64,000 nt of DNA from Phalacrocorax aristotelis (taxonomy: Eukaryota > Chordata > Aves > Suliformes > Phalacrocoracidae). Under the pieces are notes generated by a model that worked only from the letters and a program-made list of their open reading frames with translations, was not told the DNA's origin and ran no database searches. The stretch covers positions 96,027,963-96,091,962 of the forward strand of contig NC_134277.1 in the NCBI RefSeq assembly GCF_949628215.1, written 5' to 3'. Of this stretch, positions 26,915-40,429 are shown piece after piece (position 1 is the first letter of the stretch; each line of letters begins with the position of its first letter). The position numbers were made by a program, and so were the translations under genes.

Positions 26915-29900
26915 TGAAAAGTTAGGATAGATTGACGCAAACAGTGCACTGCTTGACCCTTGTCCAACACAAACAGTTTGACTTTCTACTGTAAACAATC
27001 TCTACTTCTGTAAGAGCAAAAGCTGGCTGAAAGTCCTTAAGTGTCCAGAAACTCAACCAGCCATGGTCTCCTTGAATGTCAGGATAGTAAGAAACACTTT
27101 GCATTAGTTTTCTGTCCTATTTTTCTGGGCTAGTGAGCTCTGCCAAAATCCCCAGGAGTTTATACAGTTCATTATTCTAAAGAAAAAGAATAGCACAGGT
27201 AGATCAAAGTCAGTGCATCTGCAGAAGAAGTATTAAAATGATGAACTGGTGCACTACTTTCATATATCTATCCAGAAGGACACTTGAGTGTACTTTCAAC
27301 TTCAGCGCGTGAGTCGTCCAAGTGACTACTGCAGCCTTAATCTGTGCATGTGCCTACAAGTTTTGGTGACCTCTCATGGATTAGGATCTACTATACACGT
27401 AGGAGTGCCGACTGCTGCGCTGTGCTGCAGTTTGCCAGTCTCACTACTCTCAAAGTCTGGTCTGAATTAAACTTCTGTATGACAATAATCCATTTGTTTC
27501 ACAATACGCCACCCTTTCCAACATGCATCATGGAAACAGATTACTGCTTCTTTAAATGTAATGGATGCAAAACTGTTTGATCCTATCAATAAGACCAACT
27601 CAAGTAGAAGCTAGAAGTCTATAAGGAACAACGTTTTGCTTGGTTTAAGATTTGTGTATGAAAAATTCCAATCCCATACCCAGTAAATCATTTGTGATAA
27701 ATGTTACGTATAAAAACCTATTTATTCATAACCTCACACCCTTGACTACGGAATCATTCATATCACCAGCCACCAAGCACTGAAGAAACACAAAAGTTCT
27801 GTCTCAACTGCGAGTAAAATCTTGTTGTGTTCAAACACAACAGTTCGTTAGGTATATACATTTACAGATTCAAACACTTGCATTGTAATACTTTGCCAGT
27901 TCAGTGCCATGAAACACATCAGATGTCTCTGTGCCTGTTGAGTCCCTCATTAAAGCAATCCAGCATCAAAGTAAATGCATTGTTCCTTTTCTTGGCTTAT
28001 TTCCATTTTTTCCAAGAAGAAATTGGGATGCTATCTTAAGAGCCAGTCTCCCAGTCTGAGACACTGTGCTGAGGCGTGTTCCATAGTTAAAGAGATTAGT
28101 CCCAGCCAAGGGATAATCCCAATTGATTAGGGCTATTAGCACATTGCTCACTCTCTCCCATCCTTAATTACAACAGAAATTTCTCTTTTGGACTGAGAGG
28201 AAAAGTACAGAACTCTTCTGCTCGGCCCAGAAATGACAGCAGTTTGAATGCCAGAAGGCTGCTCTATCATTTGAGCACAGCTCTACTTCCCCATAATTTG
28301 TTTATTGGGCAAAGGATCCAGAGGATCCATTATTAAAGGCATCTCTGTGAAAGGGACTGAAGGAGATTATAACGTTGCAGTGAACAGGAAAAGAAAAGGG
28401 AAATGGGAGAGAGGCCAAACAACGACAGTCCTCTCCCTGGAGGTCTTGTGGCTCTTCTTCGGGGGAAGAAATACGCTGTGAATAAAATGTCACAGGCAGA
28501 CCAGATGTCCTGGTCCCCAGTCAGTGACTTCCTGCCCATCCCAGCAGGAGCTCACAGGGGAGCCAAACTGGGAGCTGGGGATTTCCTGCGAGGCAATTTT
28601 CCAGCACCACTGCCTCCAAGGCCCCTTCCCAGCACCATGTGGTGATGGAGGATGCCAAAACCCACTGTTGTCTGGCAACCTCTGCTGATGTTATGGTCCC
28701 TGGGAAGATTATAGTTAACTCATTCAATCCAAAAAACCCTTGAACCCTTTCTAAATCCTAAGAGGAGCAGAAGCTGGTCGTGTCAACCTTGTAACTGAGA
28801 AACAATGAGGGGGCTTACAGTGATGGCTTTAACTTTCTCCCCAAGATGCCTGGGATAGCTGATGGCTAAGACCTGGGATACTCTGTTTTCTTGGGGGTGT
28901 TGTTTTGATTTAGTGTTGTGTGGGGTTTCTTTTGTAACCCTGTGCCTGCTGCTTTTAAAGCATGCTCTCCATGAGCTTGGGAACTAACGGGTCTTGATGC
29001 AGTAATATGCCCACTTCAGCCACATTGTAGAAGTGAAGAAAAGCCTTTACCCCCACGCTGCCTCAGTGCCCCTATTCTTGATGAGGGAGAAAGCACAGTT
29101 TCTTCAACCCTTTTTTCCAAACCACTAGCAGCAAGGCAGGAGAGATCTGAAGGACAAAATCACTTTAGAGGCACAAGCAACCATGGGCTCTGCTGACCAC
29201 AGACATTTTGAAGAGAGTAAGCTTTGCCCGTGTTCTGGGCAGCTCAGCCACTGCTGCAAACACACGGGCTCTATCTGGACGGGAGCGCTTGAGCTTCATG
29301 GTTATTGATTTTGACAGTTTGCTTGACTTGGATGCAGCATGAGACGAGTGCCAAACTGTGCACAAATTCAGGTAGTCAGAAGCCCACTGCACTTGGCATA
29401 TGATTTCCCATCTCCAGCACTGCCAACAGGGCTCTCAGCAAAGCGTGTGCACATAGCATGGTGTGCGTGCCAGATGGCATGGGCAGCTCCTTCATCAAAA
29501 TACATCTTGGTAATATCTGGCACTTTGCCCAAAGTGGCCAGGTGATGTTCCACAGCATCAGAGCACTTGCAAGACTCCAGCCAAATTTTTGGCAGAGGAA
29601 CAATAAATAATATTGCTAAATGAGTTTTGTAGAGGTTCACTTTCCTGAACTCACTGGCTGTTCCTCTAAGAGGTGGGGTTTGGTCTTGGGCTGCTGAACA
29701 TGAGATGAATGTCATGCCATAAAGCAAGCCATAAATCCACAGTTCTTCCACAGTGGTGGTTTTGTGGCCAAGTTCCAAGGAATAACTAAGGAGTATGCAA
29801 GAACTCTTTTCTAGTCAGCAGGCTTAAACTGGATGTACAGGACATCTACTTCTGTAGAAATTTTCTTCCTCAGCCCAAAACAGTTGATTATTTTGTTTTT

Positions 29901-30636
29901 CAGAGGGTGATAGAAGGGGTAATGAACAGAAGAGGATTCTTTCTACAGAGTTCTGTGGTTTTTAATCCAGTTACCGTGAGAGTTGATTAGTTGGAATTAA
30001 GCAACTCCTGTTTTCTTCCTTCCACAATTAAATTACAATTTTCCTCTATTATCTACAATATTTGGGACAAGGCTCAGAAACTGTGGAATTAACACAGACA
30101 TGCTGAGATTTCTGCAAACTTCAATTTATCAGTGCAACTTACTGGTTGTTTCTACTATTGCCACTCTTCTGAGTTATAAGACTTGTCCTAGGCTCTGTAC
30201 AAAGTCAAAGCAAAAGATCTGGCCTGATGTAAATCTCACGAGCCAATGACTAGGTCTCTCTTTTGGTTTTGCTTGTTATTAGACAGACTACAACAAATTA
30301 AATACATAATATGCCTTGGTAGGGGATTTTCCCACTGTTGTGAATAACAGTAAAAAGCAGCAGACGAATAGGCAGGTCACAAGAGAAAGTTGATGGTCTT
30401 ACAGGTACTGCTGGTGGTTCATCAGAGGAGATGCTGTTGGAACTGCTTAGGAATTCTCATCAGGAAATGCCTATTTATTCAAATGGAATGTGTCACAAAA
30501 GAATTGGTGTGGTACAAAAGAATGTGCTTATCTTAGCATTTTGTCAGAGGAGGCTTTAGTGCCCAATTTAGAAATTACATTTTGGTTGGAAACATGAGTT
30601 CACTGAAATGAACATTGGCAAGTTCATCATTTGACA

Positions 30637-31289
30637 ATGTGACGCCCATCTATAAGAAGAACCAGAAGGAGGATCTGGGGAACTACAGGCCTGTCAGCCT
30701 GACCTCGGTGCTGGGAAAGGTTATGGAGCAGTAGGGAAGTGATCGTTCTCCTGTACTTGGCACTGGTGAGGCTGCACCTCAAATACTGTGTTCAGTTTTG
30801 GGCCCCTAACTGCAAGAAGGACATTGAGGTGCTGGAGTGTGTCCAGAGAAGGGCAATGAAGCTGGTGAAGGGTCTGGAGAACAAGTCTTATGAGGAGCGG
30901 CTGAGGGAGCTGGGGTTGTTTAGTCTGGAGAAGAGAAGGCTGAGGGGAGACCTTATCGCTCTCTACAACTGCCTGAAAGGAGGTTGTAGCGAGGTGGGTG
31001 TTGGTCTCTTCTCCCAGGTCACTAGCGATAGAACAAAAGGAAATGGCTTCAAGCTGCATTGGGGAGGTTAAGATTGGATATTAGGAAAAACGTCTTTACT
31101 GAAAGAGTGGTCAGGCACTGGAACAGGCTGCCCAGGGAGGTGGTGGAGTCGCCATCCCTGGAGGTATTTAAAAGACATGTAGACATGGCACTTCAGGGCA
31201 TGGTTAGGAGACATGGTAGTGTTGGGTTGACCGTTGGACTTGATGATCCTAGAGGTCTTTTCCAACCTTAAAGATTCTATGATTCTATG
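30637..31289 (+). mobile_element. CR1 LINE fragment with internal deletion
   Basis: The left part (30637 to about 30731) encodes the RT block [20 protein letters not shown] and ends near GKVMEQ. It then jumps directly to the C-terminal part of ORF2 (from about 30735, reading [15 protein letters not shown]), skipping a large piece of the reverse transcriptase. The rest continues through [20 protein letters not shown] to the 3' UTR and two ATTCTATG octamers (31274-31281 and 31282-31289). An extra stop (TAG) sits at the junction. The element is both 5'-truncated and internally deleted, and cannot encode a working protein. A short shared AGCAG-like sequence at the junction would fit microhomology-mediated deletion. 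Confidence 0.9.
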
Positions 31290-34200
31290 AAATTAATTAA
31301 CAAACATTACTTGAAACTGAAACACTTCACAATTGCTATAATGAAAACATTTCAAATTTGCCTGATATGACTTCTCTCTACCTTCTTACCACTCTCTGAC
31401 ATTTGATTCAGGATGTTTTCCAAAGGACAGGCTTTTGAAAGAAAATGTAGACAATTAGATTTTACTTTATTCAAAGAAGAAAAAAAAAATATATTCCCTA
31501 TCAGTTCCCATTAGTCAGTTGACTGGCAAATAAAAAGAAACTTTACTTGCTCTTTTTGTTGGTTTTACAAGTTGAGTTACCCAGCCAGTCAAAAAACAGC
31601 TCAGAAAGCAGATGTTTTCATTTTATGTTAGAGCTTGGAGGCATTCAATTGAAATTCCACAGAACAGCCAAGCAGTTAGCATCACACTTGCTATCACACT
31701 GGAAAAATATGAATTAGAATTACACATATATCAATTCATTATGGGGTTGGAAAGAAAACAAACACACAATAGTTACTCACTGGAGTCTAAATGCAATTGT
31801 CACTAATCAGAGTGAGGAAGAAAAATTATGAACTTCACAGCTGCTGAGACAAAAGGAATTATGTACTCCTCAGACCACAGGAAAGGTGATTAATATGCCT
31901 TTATCAAAAGACTTTGAGACATAATAGCTTCATCACTATACTTGTCTCACTGAAAGCAAACCTAAAAAGATATACCTAGTTTCAAGTAGGCTTTTGCACA
32001 GAAGCTGAATGTTTTTCTATTACATGGGTTACTGTAGAGTGCAAAAGAAGGAGACTCAGGCAGTACAGCCAAAAGTTGATGCTCTATGTCTAAAAAGCCC
32101 TGTCACTTTTAGTATTCTTTGGCAGATGTTACACCTGCTTACTGCTTCTAAGGACATGAAACACATTCACTTGAAAAGTAAAGCAATAATCAGAAATTTA
32201 AAAAAAAAGATGTTAAGCAAAAGTATGATTGAACATATTGGCCCTGATTTACAACAATATGCAGGTTCTAATGGATTTACTAAAGATTCGCCTTCTCAGC
32301 TTGTAGCAGGAGGCAGATGTCAGCCAATTTAAAATCTGTTCGCTTGCATTTACTTGATCCACTTCACTTACTCTGGTGTTGATTTCAAGCAAATGAGAAA
32401 GCTGTAACTGTCATGGAATGATTACATTTTTGATGGGGAGGCAGGAGAAAGGGATTGCAGGTAGTGTTTTCTTTTTTTTTTTTGAATCAACAATAATGCT
32501 TATGATCCTCAGGTTTTCTGACTTTACTAACCGCAGCTGAAGTGGTGTCAGTCTATATACTTCAGAGGCACTTAGAAACGCTTTGGACTAAAAATGGTTA
32601 TTTCACTGATAACACAAAAAAAGCACAGAGTCTTGCATTGCCCTGTCTATGGTGTTTGGTAGTTTCAGGTGCTCTGTATTGTTAGGGAGCAGTCTCCCCA
32701 AGATCTTGCCTGTCAATTGGCCTCAAGTCACTGCTATTGCAGTCAAGCACATCCTAGATTCCCTCTCATAAATCGATCAAACTTCATTTTAAAGTGACTT
32801 CAACAGCCACAGTAGTCCCATTTGGAGTACTACTCCAGAAACCACTCTCCTTGCAAATGTACTTTATCACTCCCACAGCCCTCAGGAAAAGCATCTGTGA
32901 AACCACAGGCTTTCACAGATGATTTGACCTAAAGCTAAATCATTTTGTTTGTGGGGTTAGTGTTCAGCTGGATCAACGAGCTGATCGAGCTCCTGTCACA
33001 ACCCCACTAAGGAAGCTGGGACAGAAGAATCCATCCAGCACCCATCTACAGAAAGACCTGGCACCACAACCTCAGTCCTCCAGCTTCATAGGCAAGTCTG
33101 TAAACTGCCATCAAACTACCAACAAGTAAAGGCACAGCAAACATCCTGCCACAGGGCAACAGCCTCGCAGACTTTGGTTACAGAGCACGAGCAGTTCTCT
33201 AAGCTATTTGCCTGACTGTATCTCCCTTCAGGCACACACCTGGTAGAAGACCTACTGGTCTTGTGGTGTAAAAGTCTTCTGAAATGAGCTCCCAGCATGT
33301 GTCAGGCACGTTATGGACTCCAGCCAGAGTTTTAAGCTCCAGGACCAGCTCTGCTTGCATGATTTGGCAGAAAACAGATTTATAGATAGGCATTTGCTTC
33401 TTTTATAATTTCTACAGGCATGGGGCCGGCACACGGAATGCCAGAGGACAGTTAAGACAGCACCTTAAAATGTACAGAGATGACTAAAAGTTATTGTGTA
33501 TGGCAGATTTTGTCACCTCTCTAGGTAAAAGCTTATACCACCTAGATCCAAGCTACCTTCTGACATTCCACCCTTACCTTCATTGCAAGTTTTATAAAAA
33601 GCTAGCCAGTATTTTAAAGCAGTGAATTAGAAGATACAAAGTAGGCACAGTGCAGAATCATGCCTGCACTTTTTTCCACTTAACAGCTTCCCCTCTTTTT
33701 GTACCTTTTCTTGCTCATGTACTCATCATATCCGTTTTATCACAGTGTGCACTGGTGCAAAGTCGGCAGTGGATTTCACCTTGTGATCATTTTATTCCTT
33801 GCAGAATTCACTTTCAATTAGTTAAAGAAATCGGAAAGTGTTGAATCATCTGTCGTACATTTACAGAGTGCACTGAGTTGTTCTGCTCAGCATACAGATA
33901 ATGGGGGGGAAAACATTCATTGAGCCAATGAATTTAAATCACTTAAATAGAGGCAAAATCAAAAGGAAATCTAGATGTTTACAGTTTATCTTTTAGCATT
34001 CTCTCATTTTGCTTCTTCACTGACTTTGTGAGGCCTTCTGTAATGGATGAATAGCAGCAAATCCCCAAATAGTTGGGTAGCAGTCAAAGCATTTTACATT
34101 TTTTAGTGGATGTAGAACTAAGATCCAACAGGCAGTCTCTGAGCGTGACTGCATTCCCAGACGCTCAGTTATCTTGCATATTAGTAACTCAATAGACTTC

Positions 34201-37200
34201 TTATGAGACTGGCATCCACCAGTAAAGCCCCATGCCTGAGCATGCAGAGGTACATATTGGTTGCAAGACCTATTTCTAGCACTTTATGTGTGCAGACTAT
34301 AAGAACCAGCTATCAGGGAGTGTGAAAGTACAATCCAAAATGCATTCACCCGTTATTCTGACTGCCCAAGTGGCATGATTGTTTAAAAACCTGTTAGGTC
34401 CTCTCTCTAGTTATTAACATCCTTTATATACTTAAATGATGCTCAGGTAATTTGCATTTGCTTGATTCAGACTGTGTGCTCCCAGGAACCTTGCACCGCA
34501 TGCAGCGCTGAGCACTTTCTGCAAACCCCCAGTCAAATGTATCATACCCAATTTGTCTGAGCAGTACAGTGCACCCCTTCAAACTGTGTTCTTATCTGGT
34601 TGATGCCCTTTTCTTACAGCAGAATAAAGGTCCTTTGCAATATCAGTATATTCAAAGTATTCCTTGAGTTCCCATGGAACTAGATTTATTGCCTGTTGTT
34701 ACAAGTTTTTTTGTATTGAAGTTGTTTGCTTTAGCAATTGCTGCTCCTTGCTTTTTCTTAGTTTAATACGGAGTTAAAGGGCATGAACTTGAAACAGGGA
34801 ATAAATGTACATTTAACGTGCTGCTTACTGCTTTGAGTTCTTATCTGTATGTATAACGTTACATATAAAAGACAAACTGCTTCTCTGTGCAAATTCTTTT
34901 GCTTATAATTGGCCATTGCATGTAAGCTTGAATGTGCAAATGCTTTTAATTGAGAGGCCAGCTTAGAAAATAGCATTTTTGAACATTCTCCTTTGAATCC
35001 AGCTCATAGTTATTGCTTCCGATTCTCCTTGTACTAAGAAACCTTTTTTGTCGTTATGAAGATGTAAAAGTAGAAAGCTTCTAATTCTGAAATATATCAC
35101 ACAGACTTCCTAAGTTTTTTGAGGCCTATTTTATCTTCAGCATGTAGTTCACCACAAACAAAGCATTTATAAATTTGTCTCTGACTGAAATGTTTTAAAG
35201 ACCTCTGGGGAATGCAGAGTTACAGCCAATTAGATGATAGATACATACTATCTAATGCTCTTATCAAATATTAGTCTTGAATTACATTATAGCTGCTTTT
35301 TTTCTAGAATTCAGTAACAAAAGGACAGCCTATAGAGCTCTTAGAATTTGATATGTTTGCCTGTCTTCCACTGAAATATTGCTTTGCACAATAAGTGAAA
35401 TGATCTTCAAAATGAAGGCAAGAAATACTGAACTCTTTTCCCACTCTGTTATTTGGCTTTTTGCAACCTTGCAAAATTATCATAAAAATTTAGCAACTAA
35501 AAATCCAATCAACTCTTCTTTATCAATATAACAAATATTAAATGGGAATGGAATTAGAAGGTTCTTTACTCATTCTCCTCTACTCACTAGAGACTCAGTG
35601 AGATCACTTTCAGTGAATAGGATTGTCTACACTACTGAAATAAAAACACTTGTTTCCAACTCATGCTAAAAAAAAATGTAAAAATATCTAGTTTTACACT
35701 GAAGGCCATTTATTTTTAATTTTTAAACTATCATACTGGTAGTTTATACCTTTTAAATGTTGTATCTCAAGTTTTAAAAAGGCAAATAGTTTTCTACTTA
35801 CCGTTTTCCACCAACAGATGGCAGGTGCAGCCCTAGAAATTTATTCACTTGATACAGCATGAAATAAGAACACATAGTCTGCACTTGCCAGCTGTAAATT
35901 GGTGCTCTCTGATATCTCGTCAGATGTGATCATGATTTAGTCCTAGCCCATGCACCTTGCATTTTCAACTTTAGTCCAAGTTTAGGAATAGCTAGGTTTG
36001 GTGTGTAAGACTGCTAATTCTGATTTATTTTGTCCTACCCCGTTAGATCAAACCGAAGTTTGTGCACAATGCCTTTCTCTCTTGGTTGGGAAGGTATTTG
36101 TCAGCATGGTGTAGCAGCTGTTATGTTCATTCGGGGTCTTAGGACTGAGCTTTCTGTAATGAAACAAGAAAGCTCTGCATTCATACCCACGTCACAAATC
36201 AAACTGATTGTAAGCTGGAACAGAATAGCTTGAAGCCCAAGCTTTGATTTCCAGTTCCATAAAAGCTAGAAATGAGGGAGACTGGTGGCAGAAAGAGCCT
36301 ACTATGGTGATAAAACTAATTTTAATACACCACAATAAGGATGCTCATAATGCGATGCTATAATTCTTCATCTATAATGTTGTATTTAAAAAAAAAATCC
36401 AGCTCTTCTTTGAAGCACAGAAGCAGGGGGGATTGAATCTTGTTTACATACAAGCCAGGTACAGTGCTTAAAGTCACAATGAAGTGGTATAAAAAGATAA
36501 GGATTTTCTTCCGCACATGATATAATGATTTTAAGGACAGCATGTAATGCATTTTAATCAATTAATTGTAGGATTTACTGGAAAAATGAATAGAAGCGTG
36601 CATAAATCACATGGTTTGAGGAGCGCAGAGCACAAAAGGATACCTTTCCTTCTAGACAATCTGCATTAGTAAATATGCATTATTTCTCCTGCAAAATGAT
36701 TTCCTGAAATCAGTCTGCCTCGCAATTACCTTGCTGTTACTGGCAGTCTAAGTATTGATGACTAAATGACCATTAGAGCTCAGCTGGTTCTTGTATATAC
36801 CACAGTAGCTCCTCCAGGCTGACCGAGTAGACAAATTTGACTGCTCTGATCACTGCATGGCAGCCTGGATGAATTCTATTAATCCAATCCATTCACTAAT
36901 CCTTCCCATTTTTATAAGTTAATTTGGTTTTGTGAGCTCCACTTCTAACTGTAACTCTCAGTGTGTATTAAAGCTTCCTCTGTATGGGCAACAGCAGCAA
37001 AATATGGATAAAACCCAAGGCCATAAAGAAGCATCAATGATTAGACACTGAACAACAAAGATCATGAGCTGAGTCAGTGACTATTAATCACTCTCTGCCA
37101 GTAATGTTATAGAAGAGAAGGGAGGATGTCTGAAACTACTTCAAATTAACAGCTCTCCAGTGAACTGGGGAAGTTCGGCAGCATATATCATGACTGAAAT

Positions 37201-38156
37201 AAAAAAGTTGATTTTAGGTCTTCAATTTAGGTGCCTTAGTCTCTCTAGTTCAGGTGACAGAGAGAAGACACTGTCTGAATACCCCTCTGCAGGAAACCCC
37301 CTGACTATGTAGGAACCTGAACTTCCAACACTACCTCTTCAGGCAAGTACCCCAAATTAGGCAGTATGAATGACCCCTTTAGACGTTGCACCTGTTACTG
37401 AATGTGAAACAAATGGGTGCAGTTAACAAGCAATTTCCCAAGGGCCAGGTCATAGCATGCAAAACCAGCACACTTCCACTGACTTGGCAGTAACACAACA
37501 CTAAGCTGTACATGATCTTGACCCTCAAATGACAGCACATGTTATCACAACAGAATTATTAAATAATCAGACTGGCTTACAGTTACGCATTTCCCCTATG
37601 CTTGCTTTTGCTTGGAGTCTCTTCCCCTGAAGAGTAAACTTTTAATTCAAACCTCAATTGAGAGCAGCCTGTAGCCAGTGAAACTGCAGAGAAAGGTCTG
37701 TAAACAATAACTGCTCTGTAGAGAACAAGCTGACCTTTACAGACATTAAACAAAACAAAAAGGGTTGATGGATGCTGTGTGGTACATGCTCTCTGAAATA
37801 TTAAAACTAAGAAAGTCATGGAAGATTAGTTATGAACACACAGCGTGATAAATTATGTCAGCAGATGGTGGGGTAGGAAAGGGGAAACCATGACTAGGTA
37901 AAATATTTAGGGAAAAAGGCCTGTATCCTCAGCTAGAAAAGAAGTGTGTAATGTTGACTTCTATTGAGTGGAAACAAAACCCAAACCTATGTTATCTCGA
38001 GCAGGTCAGTTGCAAAAGTCTCCATGACTCATTCTGAAAAATTCTGATTAATATAGTAGGGTATGGTATAATGTTTTTTAGAGTAAACTCCAAAGGATAA
38101 TTACAGTTTAGCCACAAACATGTTATTAATACAGAGAAGGACAATCTAACCTGTAC

Positions 38157-38477
38157 AGAATCATAGAATCATTTAAGTTGGAAAAGACTCTTAAGATCAT
38201 TGAGTCCAACTGTAAACCTAACACTGCCAAGTCCACCCCTAAACCATGTCCCTAAGTGCCACGTCTAAATGCCTTTTAAATACCTCCAGGGATGGTGACT
38301 CAACCACTTCCCTGGGCGGCCTGTTCCAATCCCTGACAACCCTTTCAGTGAAGAAATTTTTCCTAATATCCAGTCTAAACCTCCCCTGGCAAAACTTGAG
38401 GCCATTTCCTCTTGTTCTGTCACTTGTTACTTGGGAGAAGAGACCAACACCCACCTCGCTACAACCTCCTTTCAGGT
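38157..38477 (-). mobile_element. CR1 LINE 3' fragment, reverse orientation (about 320 bp)
   Basis: Read on the minus strand, it begins at CCTGAAAGGAGG (38477), encodes [18 protein letters not shown] and [20 protein letters not shown] in one unbroken frame (38239-38454), and ends in ATTCTATG-type octamers near 38162-38175. The intact frame over its 71 codons suggests it is younger than the other CR1 copies here. It is opposite in orientation to the copy at 30637-31289 in the same intron. Confidence 0.92.
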
Positions 38478-39892
38478 AGTTTCAGTTTCAGTCTGCCTGT
38501 GTCTTGTCAACCCAAACTCCAGACAAAGGCTTATTGAACAAATTCTTATTGAACCTCCTGAAGTTATAGAGGGACCATCAAGTGCCCTCGGGACTTTGTA
38601 AAGAAACAATCCCACAGGGTCAAAACTGCATGAGAGAGAACAGCTATGCAGATCTCTCTGTCCTTCCAGGGCCACTGTCCGTTCCAAAACTGCAGTATAT
38701 CGGTGACAGTCTCAGCTGCTCCCTAGCTCCTGTCCAGTCCCCTGCATCAAACCTGTCTTCCCATCCACAGCAGCAAGTCTCTAGGCATAGTACACCCCAT
38801 GCCCACCTCAATGTGCCTCTAAAGTCAAAAAGCCACATCTGAATATTCACATCCCTTCTGCAAGCAGGGAGCAGCCTAGGAGGGATAAGCCTTCTCTTCA
38901 CCAGACTTGCAGGGGAAGTCACATCTCTCGTCCAGTGGTAACAGGATACAGGCAGTTATTTACAGACTGGTACCACACTGTCTCTGAAGCAAAACACACA
39001 TCCCCACAGCACCTATCCCACACTGTAAACAAGGACCTAACCATGTAGCAAAAGCAATGCGCAGAACAGAAGTACTGTAATACAAACATGTTTATGCCAA
39101 AAACATAGTGCTGCCCATGTAGTGCTTTTTATATGCTTTAAACATGGTTTCTAGAAGTGAGCAAAAATGGCTTTGGACAGCAGAGGATCTATCTGGGGTA
39201 AGAGCTATTTGCAATGCAGGATGACTTCGAGAAAGTTAAGGATCATACTGTGATCCTTCAAGTAACCTGCTGGAAACCTGAGGTGAAAGCCTGAAATCAT
39301 GGAAGTCAAGAGGCATTTCGACTTCTCTGCAACCAGCACCTCTCCTTGGCTTTTAAGCAAAAATACAAATCATGTACCTCTAAAAAAAAGAAGTTAATAA
39401 TCAACACGTTGTAGACTATTTTGCCTGAAAGTGAAGCAAAGCACTCTGCTAATGAAACGTGAAAGTGCAGCTACATGTCTTTGTATTGGCTATTGGGTAA
39501 GGTCTAAGCAAAACTTGTAGGGAGAAGGGACTTCCCAGACAACTCCAAAAGCAAATCTATGACCACATTAGGAATCTATGTTAAAGGGACAAAGAAGCTC
39601 ACAAAACCAGTGCAGCAAGGTGTAAAGATATCCAGGTCAGAGAGAGAAATGAGAAGTCATCCAACAATAAAGAATAGCATTCAAAAGCTCAGCCGTAAGT
39701 TTTGTCGATGTGGACTGATTTTCAGAGATGCTGAACTGAGTATAATGGATGCTCAGGATGACTGAATATGAAAGAAACTTACTTTATTCCTGTGCACTAT
39801 CCAACACACTGCATAGTATCTCATTCATTTTAGCTGCAGACAAATTATTGAAAACGTTTACATTTTCCTAGTGGCAAACTGAAACTATTTAC

Positions 39893-39970
39893 CATAGGTG
39901 TGGCTTCTGTAAAATCCATCAGGAGGTCACCTGGCTCCAAAGCAAATGTACTTCCAGCATCTGTGGAACT
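39893..39970 (-). CDS. Coding exon 6: DLLMDF clathrin-box-like segment
   Basis: The exon is 78 nt and encodes 26 residues, phase 0 at both ends (assembled residues 133-158). It starts SSTDAGSTFALEPG, followed by DLLMDF (147-152) and TEATPM. LLMDF resembles the clathrin-box pattern (Leu, hydrophobic, any, hydrophobic, acidic) only partly, since its acidic residue comes one place early; this is a suggestion, not an assignment. The acceptor is TTTGCGTTTAG and the donor ATG then GTAAATAG. Only 459 bases separate it from the next exon upstream, and the two join in frame. The combination of an acidic/hydrophobic box here and NPF/DPF in the next exon suggests a linear-motif scaffold for membrane traffic. 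I do not recognise the gene. Confidence 0.78.
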
Positions 39971-40429
39971 CTAAACGCAAAGAATAAATCCAGCGTTAAA
40001 AAAAAAAATAATTTAATTTCTGTAATTCTGTTACTTGTTTTGGTTTTTTTTCTTTCTCTTTTTAATTCTGTAAAGCATAGATTGCCAAATGGATTTCAAA
40101 TTTCATACTATGTGTTTTTAAGTATGGCTACTCAGGAAAGACGGACAACAAAATTATGCACCTTTGAAATAAAAGGTAAATATCAATTTAATCCTGACCC
40201 ACTGCCCCCTGATGTTGATGAAAAACTACTACTGATTTTAGTTTGGTCTTGGAGCAGTGTCTAAATATTTCCTTATGCAACAGGTTAAACATATTACTAC
40301 AACTCTGCATTAAAAAGTGGTCCTAAATGTAGAATTACTCCATCTAAGGAAAACATGTTACCTGCAACTCCCTCCCACCCTTCCTGAATACTCTCCAAAC
40401 TGACCTAAGCTTATCTCTTTGCATGTTAC
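39971..40429 (-). other. Short intron between exons 5 and 6
   Basis: A 459-base intron with donor AAG then GTAACATG and acceptor TTTAG. It holds an A-run near 39998-40008 and nothing else recognised. It is far shorter than the other introns of this gene. Confidence 0.7.

Larger units (their letters stand above)
20130..39892 (-). other. Large intron between exons 6 and 7 (19.8 kb)
   Basis: This is the largest interval in the assembled gene. It contains a possible alternative first exon (26876-26914), a CR1 with an internal deletion (30637-31289), a reverse-oriented CR1 tail (38157-38477) and otherwise A/T-rich sequence. Open frames such as the one at 22262-22750 (minus, 162 codons) show no recognisable domain. 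The A/T-rich block at 21240-21480, with many homeodomain-type TAATTA/ATTAAT words, could be regulatory but that is not shown. Confidence 0.6.

Noticed and set aside
32655..33130. Slightly G/C-richer intronic block that might be an old repeat
   Set aside because: No match to a repeat family that I can read directly, and no terminal signatures.
35795..35845. Minus-strand mini-exon with GTAAGTAG donor
   Set aside because: The best acceptor gives 31 nt, which would break the phase-0 join between exons 39893-39970 and 20061-20129.
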